Positions 57,557 to 64,000 of a stretch of 64,000 nucleotides of DNA are shown one piece after another (the first letter of the stretch is position 1; every line of letters starts with the position of its first letter). The notes beneath the pieces are model-generated. The model had not been told where the DNA came from. It did not search any database and saw only the letters and a list, made by a program, of their open reading frames with translations. The translations under genes were made by a program, and so were the position numbers. This DNA is from Actinomycetes bacterium (GTDB lineage Bacteria; Actinomycetota; Actinomycetes; Propionibacteriales; Nocardioidaceae), in NCBI GenBank assembly GCA_023460975.1, contig JAEWOG010000103.1:1-64000 (forward strand). Direction: 5' to 3'.

Positions 57557-58402
57557 ATGTCCGACTTCACCGAGGTCGCCGAGCGCGTCTGGGTCACCCG
57601 GCACCCGTGGTGCGACGTGTCCATCACAGCCATCGGCAGCGACCGCGGCCTCCTCGTCGTGGACACGCACGGCTCCAGCGAGGCCGCCCGCGACCTGATC
57701 GCCGGCCTGCGCCGACTGGGCGCGGGCGAGGTGCACGCGATCGTCAACACCCATGCCCACTTCGACCACTGGTTCGGCAACCACGCGTTCCGTCAGGCGT
57801 ACGGCCCCGTACCGATCCACGCGCACGAGGACGCGGTGGCTGAGGCCCGAGCCGCTGATCAGGCAGCCGTGCAGGCCGACGCTGAGGGCGATCCCGCGAT
57901 GGCCCAGGCAGCGGCGACCCCGCTGGTGATGGCCGATCACACCTTCTCCTCGGTCCACCACCTGGATCTGGGCGACCGCTACGTCGAGCTGGTGCATCCC
58001 GGGCGCGGCCACACCAGCGGCGATCTGGTCGTTCGCATCCCCGACGTGGACGTCCTGGTGGCCGGCGACCTGGTGGAGGAGTCGGCGCCACCCGCGTACG
58101 GCATGGACTCCTATCCCTTGGAGTGGCCGACGACGCTGGACCTCGTGCTCGGCCTGATGACCACCGCCACCACCGTCGTGCCCGGCCACGGCGCCGTCGT
58201 CGATCGAGAGTTCGTCGAGGACCAGCGCAGCGCCATCGGGGTGGTGGCCGAGACCATCCGCGACCTCGCCTCGCGGCGGGTGCCTCTCGAGGAGGCCCTG
58301 CGGACCGGCGAGTGGCCCTTCCCGGAGGCCTCGTTGCAGCACGCGGTGGCACGCGGGTACGCCCACCTGCCGCAAGTACGCCGCCAGTTGCCCCTGGTGT
58401 GA
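57557..58402 (+). CDS. MBL-fold metallo-hydrolase
   Basis: A 281-residue metallo-beta-lactamase-fold hydrolase. The zinc motif is 'NTHAHFDHWFGN' (H-x-H-x-D-H), followed by 'HPGRGHTSGDLVVRIPDVDV' (third His) and 'VVPGHGAVVDREF'. The closest types are class B-like and glyoxalase II-like hydrolases; the substrate is unknown. It is probably leaderless and is divergent from hrcA across the CIRCE element. Confidence 0.87.
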   Translation: MSDFTEVAERVWVTRHPWCDVSITAIGSDRGLLVVDTHGSSEAARDLIAGLRRLGAGEVHAIVNTHAHFDHWFGNHAFRQAYGPVPIHAHEDAVAEARAADQAAVQADAEGDPAMAQAAATPLVMADHTFSSVHHLDLGDRYVELVHPGRGHTSGDLVVRIPDVDVLVAGDLVEESAPPAYGMDSYPLEWPTTLDLVLGLMTTATTVVPGHGAVVDREFVEDQRSAIGVVAETIRDLASRRVPLEEALRTGEWPFPEASLQHAVARGYAHLPQVRRQLPLV

Positions 58403-58468
58403 GGCGTCTTCCGCGAGGCGTTCTCCACAGGCGCGGCGTGGGAGAGCCCTCGGCGCGACGAAACGGCC

Positions 58469-58474
58469 TAGCCT
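58469..58474 (+). promoter_or_regulatory. -10 element for leaderless DUF3097 gene
   Basis: TAGCCT ends 6 nt before GTG 58481. Confidence 0.5.
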
Positions 58475-58480
58475 GCCCTC

Positions 58481-59326
58481 GTGTCTGATCGGTACGGAAG
58501 TGACGTTCTCTCGGAAGACTGGCGGGCCCCCGCACGCGGACGGGCCGTGGAGGTCCCTGCCCAACTCGGCATGATCCTCGAAGAGGTCACCACCGACTGG
58601 TGCGGCGAGATCGTCGCCGTGGACCGCGACATCGACACGCTCACGCTCGAGGACCGGCGCGGCAAGCGCCGCACCTTCCCGCTGGGCCCAGGCTTCCTCG
58701 TCGAGGGCAAGCCCGCGATCCTGACCAGGCCGGTGCGCGTGCCGGCACCGCCCAAGCCGGCGCGTACGGCCAGCGGCTCGGTCGCCGTCCACAACGCACC
58801 GGCACGCGTTGCCCGCGCGAGCCGGATCTTCGTCGAGGGCCGGCACGACGCCGAGCTCGTCGAGAAGGTCTGGGGTGACGACCTGCGCATCGAAGGTGTC
58901 GTGGTCGAGTACCTGGGCGGAGTGGATGACCTCGCGGACCACCTCGTCGACTTCAAGCCCGGCCCCCAGCGGCGCGTCGGGGTGCTGGTCGACCACCTCG
59001 TCCCCGGTTCGAAGGAGAGCCGCATCGCCCAGGGCATCATGCGCTCGGCCGTCGGCAAGCACGTCCTCATCGTCGGCCACCCGTTCATCGACATCTGGCA
59101 AGCGGTCAAGCCCGACCGACTGGGCATCGGCCGGTGGCCCGAGGTGCCGCGCTCGATCGACTGGAAGCGTGGCACCTGCCAGCAGCTGGGCTGGCCCCAC
59201 CGGGACCAGGCCGACATCGCCCGAGTGTGGAAGCACATCCTCGGACGCGTGGAGACCTACGCCGACCTCGACCCCGCGCTGCTCGGCCGCGTCGAGGAGC
59301 TCATCGACTTCGTCACAGTCGAGTGA
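58481..59326 (+). CDS. DUF3097 family protein (Toprim-like region)
   Basis: A 281-residue protein of the actinobacterial DUF3097 family with no known function. It has a conserved N-terminus ('DRYGSDVLSEDWR'), a small beta domain ('TTDWCGEIVAVDRDIDTLTL'), and a C-terminal half with 'RIFVEGRHDAELVEKVWGDD' and 'RVGVLVDHLVPGSKESRIAQ', reminiscent of Toprim acidic motifs. A nucleic-acid role is inferred. GTG 58481 is probably leaderless. It is convergent with hemW, 9 bp apart. Confidence 0.85.
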   Translation: MSDRYGSDVLSEDWRAPARGRAVEVPAQLGMILEEVTTDWCGEIVAVDRDIDTLTLEDRRGKRRTFPLGPGFLVEGKPAILTRPVRVPAPPKPARTASGSVAVHNAPARVARASRIFVEGRHDAELVEKVWGDDLRIEGVVVEYLGGVDDLADHLVDFKPGPQRRVGVLVDHLVPGSKESRIAQGIMRSAVGKHVLIVGHPFIDIWQAVKPDRLGIGRWPEVPRSIDWKRGTCQQLGWPHRDQADIARVWKHILGRVETYADLDPALLGRVEELIDFVTVE

Positions 59327-59335
59327 GGCACCCGC

Positions 59336-60562
59336 TCAGGTGAGGTCGCGCACCACGGCGTCCGCCAGCAGACGGCCCCGCTGGGTGAGCACCAGCCTCT
59401 CGGCGTGCAGTTCGACGAGGTCCTCGGCGGCGAGTCGAGCGATCTGACCGCGTCCGGCCGCGTCCAGCGCGGTCACCGGGAGGCCGTCCACCAGCCGAAG
59501 TTCGAGCAGGACCCGTTCACAACGGCGCTCGTCGTCGCTGAGCACCTCCCGCTCGAGGGCCGGGCTGGCGCCGGCGGCGATGCGGTCTGCGTACGCAGCG
59601 GGGTGCTTGACGTTCCACCACCGCACGCCAGACACGTGCGAGTGCGCGCCGGGGCCCACACCCCACCAGTCGCCGCCGCGCCAGTAGAGCTCGTTGTGCC
59701 TGCACCTGCTCGCGCGGTCCTTGGCCCAGTTGGACACCTCGTACCAGCTCAGCCCGGCCGCCATGAACTTCTCGTCGGCCAACAGGTACTTGTCCGCGAG
59801 GTCGTCCTCGTCGGGCATCGGCACCTCCCCGCGCCGCACCTGGCGCGCCAGCGCGGTGCCCTCCTCCACGATCAGCGAGTACGCCGAGACGTGGTCGGGC
59901 GCGCACGCCAGCGCGGCGTCCAGGGAGACGGCCCAGTCCTCGACCGACTCCCCCGGCGTGCCGTAGATCAGGTCCAGGCTCACCTGCTCGAACCCAGCGG
60001 CGCGCGCCCATTCGACAGCGGCCGGGACGCGCAGGGGGTCGTGGGTGCGTTCCAGGACCCGGAGGACGTGGTCGACCGCCGACTGCATGCCAAAACTGAT
60101 CCGGTTGATCCCTCCGGAGCGCAGCTCCTCCAGGTCCCACGCAGCCACTGAGTCAGGGTTGGCCTCCGTGGTCACCTCGACGTCGTCGGCCAGGCCGAAC
60201 TCTGCCGAGGCCGCCGCGACGATGGCCGCGAGGTCGGCGGCAGGCAGGAGCGTCGGCGTACCGCCACCGAAGAAGACCGTGTCAACGCGCAGGTCACGCT
60301 CCCCCAGCATCCGCCGCGCCTGACGGATCTCGGCGATCGCGGCCTGCGCGTACGTGGCACGTCCGGCGCCGGGGGTGTCCCCCAACTCCTCCGCCGTGTA
60401 GGTGTTGAAGTCGCAGTATCCGCAGCGCACCGTGCAGAACGGCACGTGCACGTAGAGACCGAACCCGCTGCGTCCCACCTCCGAGTGGTCAACCCCGCTC
60501 AGGGGACCGGCGTCGGGGACGGGGCTTCCGGACGGCTGGGCAGGCGGCACGAGGACATCCAA
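59336..60562 (-). CDS. hemW: Radical SAM heme chaperone HemW (coproporphyrinogen oxidase-like)
   Basis: A 408-residue radical SAM protein. The [4Fe-4S] motif is 'HVPFCTVRCGYCDFNTYT' (C-x3-C-x2-C), followed by 'VDTVFFGGGTPTLLPAADLA', 'EVTTEANPDSVAAWDLEELR', 'GINRISFGMQS' and a C-terminal HemN-type domain. Such proteins hand heme to target enzymes rather than acting as true HemN. TTG 60562 is the longest start, with GAGG 3 nt before it; GTG 60550 is an alternative. Confidence 0.9.
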   Translation of the reverse strand: MDVLVPPAQPSGSPVPDAGPLSGVDHSEVGRSGFGLYVHVPFCTVRCGYCDFNTYTAEELGDTPGAGRATYAQAAIAEIRQARRMLGERDLRVDTVFFGGGTPTLLPAADLAAIVAAASAEFGLADDVEVTTEANPDSVAAWDLEELRSGGINRISFGMQSAVDHVLRVLERTHDPLRVPAAVEWARAAGFEQVSLDLIYGTPGESVEDWAVSLDAALACAPDHVSAYSLIVEEGTALARQVRRGEVPMPDEDDLADKYLLADEKFMAAGLSWYEVSNWAKDRASRCRHNELYWRGGDWWGVGPGAHSHVSGVRWWNVKHPAAYADRIAAGASPALEREVLSDDERRCERVLLELRLVDGLPVTALDAAGRGQIARLAAEDLVELHAERLVLTQRGRLLADAVVRDLT

Positions 60563-60606
60563 CCACCTCGCCAGCGACCCAGTCGCGGCCGGGAACCCCG
60601 AACCCC

Positions 60607-61470
60607 TCAGATCGGTACGTTCAGGGTGGCCACGTAGCCGTCAGCCACCGACCCCGTCACCGTGGCGAGCTGCAGCGACCAACCGTCGCTGAAGATCCCA
60701 TCGGACTCGAGGCTGACAGCGTCCAGGTTGGTCGCCGAGGACTCGTACCCCTCGGTGGCATAGACATCGCGGCACACGTCCTCCGGGAAGGCCAGCTGGG
60801 AGGTCCGCAGCTTGGTGCTGGCGCTGGTCGCCGAGTCGAGCGACTCGTAGACCTCGAAGTGGACGTGCGGCCAGCGCCCGGCATAACAGCCCGGGAAGAT
60901 CGTCGTGAACTCCAGCCACCCATCGGCATCGGCCGCCTGTACGCCGCGCAGGTAGTTCTCGGACTCGGCCTCGCCGTCATACATCGAGTAGTTGCCGGCG
61001 CGGTCGCAGTGCCACGCGTACACCGCCGCTCCGGGCAGGATCTCCACCTCGTCACCGGTGAGGTCGTAGACCTTGAAGCGCAACGTGAGCGGGACCCCCT
61101 CGGCCACGCCCGAGGCGTCCCCGAAGCTGGTCGTGATGTCCGATCGCACCACGCCGGACTCGCTCAGGACGTTGGGCCCGTTCGATCCGTCGCCGGGGTA
61201 CGGACCCGCTGTCTCCTCGGGGATCTCGCCGTCCGCGACGTTCAGCGACGACTCCCCTCCCGTGCTCCCGCCCGGCGGGCCTGCGCCCTCTGGCCCGGAA
61301 GCCGTCGTCGTGGACCGAGCCGAGGAGTCATCGGTCGCGCACCCTGCCAGGGCAGCGACACTGAGGCCGCCCACCATTCCGAGGAACCCGCGCCGCGCCA
61401 CGCGCCGACGCGTCAACGTCGCCAGGTCGTGCTGCAGCCCCAGGTCGTGTTCATGCTCTTCGTGGCTCAT
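60607..61470 (-). CDS. Exported intradiol ring-cleavage dioxygenase-like protein
   Basis: A 287-residue protein with a twin-arginine/lipoprotein-type signal ('RRRVARRGFLGMVGG', lipobox 'ALAGC') and a mature intradiol dioxygenase domain: 'EETAGPYPGDGSNGPN', 'VYAWHCDRAGNYSMYD' (Tyr, His region), 'DGWLEFTTIFPGCYAGRWPH' and 'VHFEVYESLD'. The Fe(III) ligands (Tyr, Tyr, His, His) look present. Substrates of this exported group are not established. ATG 61470 follows AGGAGG by 5 nt. A frameshifted paralog lies directly upstream. Confidence 0.85.
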   Translation of the reverse strand: MSHEEHEHDLGLQHDLATLTRRRVARRGFLGMVGGLSVAALAGCATDDSSARSTTTASGPEGAGPPGGSTGGESSLNVADGEIPEETAGPYPGDGSNGPNVLSESGVVRSDITTSFGDASGVAEGVPLTLRFKVYDLTGDEVEILPGAAVYAWHCDRAGNYSMYDGEAESENYLRGVQAADADGWLEFTTIFPGCYAGRWPHVHFEVYESLDSATSASTKLRTSQLAFPEDVCRDVYATEGYESSATNLDAVSLESDGIFSDGWSLQLATVTGSVADGYVATLNVPI

Positions 61471-61588
61471 GTCGTCCTCCTGCGCCGGAATCAGCCCCTC
61501 GCTGGGGCCGTCGAGGACGAGTGAAGTCCCTCCGCCTGTGGACTGCCTGTGCTCCGACTGTGCCCGCGGCACGGACGTCGGACACCCC

Positions 61589-62442
61589 TCAGACCGGGAC
61601 GTTGAGCAGTGCCTCGAACCCGGCGTCGGCCGACCCGGTGACGCGGGCCATCTGGAGCGAGTGGCCGTCGGCGAAGATCAGGTCGTCGACCAGCGAGATG
61701 TCCCTGAAGTTGGTGCGTGCGATGTCGTAGCCGGGATTCTCGTACGCCTCCCGGCACGCCTGAGCCGGCAGCGCGAGCTGTGAGGTGCGCCATTTGTTGT
61801 GGCCTCTGCGCGCGTCCGACAGCGAGGAGAAGACCTCCATGTGCAGGTGCGGCCAGCGCCCCGGGTAGCAGCCCGGAAAGATCGTGGTGAACTCCAGCCA
61901 GCCGTCGTCGTCGGCGGCCTGGACACCGCGCAGGTAGTTCTCGGACTCAACGCCCTCGTCGTACATCGAGTGGCGGCCCTCACGGTCGCAGTGCCAGACA
62001 TACACGGCCGCGCCCGGAAAGACGGAGGGCTGCTCACCGGAGAGATCGAAGACCCTCAGCCGCACGCGCAGCGGCACCCCCGCGGCCACCCCGGACGCTC
62101 CCGCGATGCTGGAGGTGATGTCCGAACGGACGATGCCGTACTCGGCCAGGGCGTCCGGCCCATTGGACCCATCGCCGGGGAAGGGGCCCGCCATCTCTGC
62201 GGGGATCGGTCCCCCGTCCACCACGGCCTGTGGCACCCCAGAACTCGGCACCCCAGAACTCGGCGCCCCCGAGCTCGGCACGGCGACGGGCTCGGCGTGC
62301 TCTGGGGCGAACAGGCCGCCACCACCGAGGCGGCGCCCACGCCACCCACGAGCCCGAGCACGGCCCGGCGACCCCAGGAGCGCGACCTGAGGACGTCGAC
62401 GTCGTGCTCGAGCCCCAGGTCGTGCTCGTCGGGGCCGGTCAG
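61589..62442 (-). pseudogene. Frameshifted paralog of the intradiol dioxygenase-like lipoprotein
   Basis: The N-terminal part reads 'GPDEHDLGLEHDVDVL' and 'GRRAVLGLVGG' up to lipobox 'VVAAC', in one frame from CTG 62442, which overlaps the upstream ligase stop as CTGA. The linker and catalytic domain ('AEMAGPFPGDGSNGPD', 'WHCDREGRHSMYDEG', 'GRWPHLHMEV') lie in another frame down to 61589. The change fits loss of one base in the G4 run at 62304-62307: with five the reading would be C-S-P-P-E-H-A-E-P-V and continuous. It may be a recent pseudogene, a slippage-controlled gene or a sequence error. The domain itself looks intact. Confidence 0.75.
62232..62276. repeat. In-frame 15-bp tandem repeat in the lipoprotein linker
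   Basis: Three units of 15 bp (GGCACCCCAGAACTC twice, then GGCGCCCCCGAGCTC) encode the Pro-Ser-Ser-Gly linker of the frameshifted dioxygenase-like gene. Unit length is a multiple of three, so copy changes would not shift the frame. Confidence 0.85.
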
Positions 62443-64000
62443 GACGCGTACATCTCGTCGATGAGAGCGGTGTTGTTGGCCTCCACCACGGTGCGCTTGA
62501 CCTTCATCGACGGCGTCAACTCACCGGACTCGATGGTCAGGTCGTGGTCGAGCAGACGCCACTTCTTGATGGTCTCCCAGCGGTTGAGGCGCCCGTTGAG
62601 CTCCTCCACGTACGCGCCGACCATCGCCTTCACCTCGGCGGTGCCCACCAGTTCGGTGTAGCTCATGCCCGCCTTGCCGTTCTCCTCGGCCCATCCGGCC
62701 AGGGCGTCCGGGTCGAGGGTGATCAGGGCGACGCAGTAGTTGCGCTCGTTGCCGAAGACCAGGAACTGCGAGGCGTACGGGCACACGGCCTTGAACTTCG
62801 ACTCGATCAGCGGCGGGGCGATGTACTTGCCGCCCGAGGTCTTGAACAGCTCCTTGATGCGTCCGGTGATGTAGAGGTAACCGTCCTCGTCGAGGCGGCC
62901 CTTGTCGCCGGTGCGCAGCCACCCGTCCTCGGTCAGCGTGGCAGCCGTCTCCTCGGGCAGGTTGTGGTAGCCCTCCATGATGCTCGGGCCGCGGAACTGG
63001 ACCTCGTCGTTCTCCCCGATCCGCACCTCGTTGCCGGGGAACGCCGGACCGACCGAGCCGATCCGGTTGTCCCACGGCAGGTTGACGAACGAACCCGCCG
63101 CGGACTCGGTGAGCCCGTAGCCCTCCAGGATGGTGATGCCAGCGGCGTTGAACCACTCGGCGATCTCGGAGTTGAGGGCCGCAGACCCGGAGATGAAGAA
63201 GCGCACCCGGCCACCGAAGCGCGCCCGGATCTTGCTGAAGACGAGCTTGTCGAGGACGTTGCGGCGCACCTTGAGCCCGAGCGGGACGCTCTTGCCCTCG
63301 CGCAGCAGCCGCTCATAGGCGATTCCGGAGGAGAAGGCCGCCTTGAACAGCTTCTCCTTCAGGCCACCCTCGGCCTCCTGCATGGTCACGATCTTGCCGT
63401 GGGCCTTCTCGAAGATGCGCGGAGCGGCACCCATGAAGGTCGGCTGGACCACGCCCAGGTTGTCGATGATCTTGTCCAGGCGACCGTCGACGGCGCAGGC
63501 GTACCCGCATGCCATCTGGGTGGCCATGAGCACCTTGCCGAACGAGTGGCTCAGCGGCAGCCACCGGAACTCGAGGTCGTCGGCGGACAGGATGCCCTGC
63601 GCGCGAATCGCCTCGCCCTCGAACACCCAGGCGCGGTGCGAGAGCCGCACGCCCTTCGGGCGACCGGTGGTTCCGGAGGTGTACATCAGCGTCGCGAGCT
63701 GGTCGGGGCGGATCGCTGTGGCGTGCTCGGTGATCGCGGTGGGCTCCTTGGCCAGGTGGGCCCGGCCGAGCTCGGCCAACTCGTCCGTGCCGATGACCCA
63801 GTCGCCGTCTGTGGTGCCATCGAAGGTGACCACCTTGAGCACGTGCGGCAGCTCGGAGCGACGTGCGCGCAGCTTGGCGATCTGCTCGTCGTCCTCGGCG
63901 AAGACGACGCGGCACTCGGAGTCGGCGAGGATGTAGGCCGTGTCCTCCTCGTTGGTCGTCGGGTAGACCGTCGTGGTGGCGGCACCCGCGCACATCACGG
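62439..64000 (-). CDS. Long-chain fatty acid--CoA ligase (AMP-binding), 5' end beyond window
   Basis: The last 520 residues of an ANL-superfamily acyl-CoA synthetase. It has the P-loop 'LATLMYTSGTTGRPKGVRLS', 'YGLTESAAGSFVN', 'LRTGDKGRLDEDGYLYITGR', and the C-terminal Lys region 'IKELFKTSGGKYIAPPLIES'. It belongs to the FadD15-like long-chain group and activates fatty acids with ATP and CoA. The start lies to the right of 64000. Its stop overlaps the first codon of the frameshifted lipoprotein gene. Confidence 0.93.
   Translation of the reverse strand, partial: VMCAGAATTTVYPTTNEEDTAYILADSECRVVFAEDDEQIAKLRARRSELPHVLKVVTFDGTTDGDWVIGTDELAELGRAHLAKEPTAITEHATAIRPDQLATLMYTSGTTGRPKGVRLSHRAWVFEGEAIRAQGILSADDLEFRWLPLSHSFGKVLMATQMACGYACAVDGRLDKIIDNLGVVQPTFMGAAPRIFEKAHGKIVTMQEAEGGLKEKLFKAAFSSGIAYERLLREGKSVPLGLKVRRNVLDKLVFSKIRARFGGRVRFFISGSAALNSEIAEWFNAAGITILEGYGLTESAAGSFVNLPWDNRIGSVGPAFPGNEVRIGENDEVQFRGPSIMEGYHNLPEETAATLTEDGWLRTGDKGRLDEDGYLYITGRIKELFKTSGGKYIAPPLIESKFKAVCPYASQFLVFGNERNYCVALITLDPDALAGWAEENGKAGMSYTELVGTAEVKAMVGAYVEELNGRLNRWETIKKWRLLDHDLTIESGELTPSMKVKRTVVEANNTALIDEMYAS

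Overview
The window is high-GC DNA from an actinobacterium, most likely a member of the Nocardioidaceae or a close relative in Propionibacteriales. This is inferred from strong G/C use at third codon positions, frequent GTG and TTG starts, DUF222/HNH endonucleases, 10-methyl fatty-acid genes, the tyrS-rrn junction, and the dispersed 'GGTTTCGACAnGCTCAACC' repeats. No plasmid, phage or CRISPR element is visible. Most of the window is chromosomal housekeeping, with one accessory-looking surface-polysaccharide locus.

Left part (1-6.3 kb): the promoter and leader of an rRNA operon reading off the left edge, tyrS behind a terminator, a membrane Ser/Thr kinase, tRNA-Met, and a DUF1800/DUF1501 pair with Tat export of the second protein. 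From 6.3 to 15.8 kb lies the most unusual block: a large ATPase-LuxR regulator, a membrane histidine kinase that seems to start at AUC, a processive-type family 2 glycosyltransferase, two unknown lipoproteins overlapping by ATGA, a response regulator with a long disordered linker, a GH6 glycanase, and a secreted beta-sandwich repeat protein. Together they look like a regulated exopolysaccharide synthesis and remodelling system. An ammonium transporter with a GlnR-type box, tRNA-Asn, dnaG, dgt, dus and glyS follow.

Middle (26-37 kb): a C-terminally truncated methyltransferase, the znuACB-zur operon behind two tandem Zur boxes, a DUF222/HNH gene, uppS, recO, an alpha/beta hydrolase, and leuA with a leader peptide containing three consecutive Leu codons. 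From 37 to 46 kb are a repeat-domain secreted protein, small lipoprotein and flavoprotein genes, era with a siderophore-interacting protein, and a tmsA/tmsB pair for 10-methyl branched fatty acids. These interrupt the usual actinobacterial run hrcA-dnaJ-rsmE ... HIT ... phoH-ybeY-corC-cdd-era-recO-uppS, whose members lie on the minus strand between 57.5 and 32 kb.

Right part (49-64 kb): a copper monooxygenase-like lipoprotein, HIT protein, two GerMN/Gmad2 proteins around an ECF (SigE-type) sigma factor, a Tat-exported protein of unknown function, rsmE-dnaJ-hrcA under a perfect CIRCE element, an MBL hydrolase, a DUF3097 protein, hemW, two paralogous exported intradiol dioxygenases (one frameshifted), and the 3' part of a long-chain acyl-CoA ligase gene. 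A recurrent theme is a -10 hexamer of type TAGNNT (or a close variant) placed 6-8 nt before the start codon, implying leaderless transcripts for at least sixteen genes.
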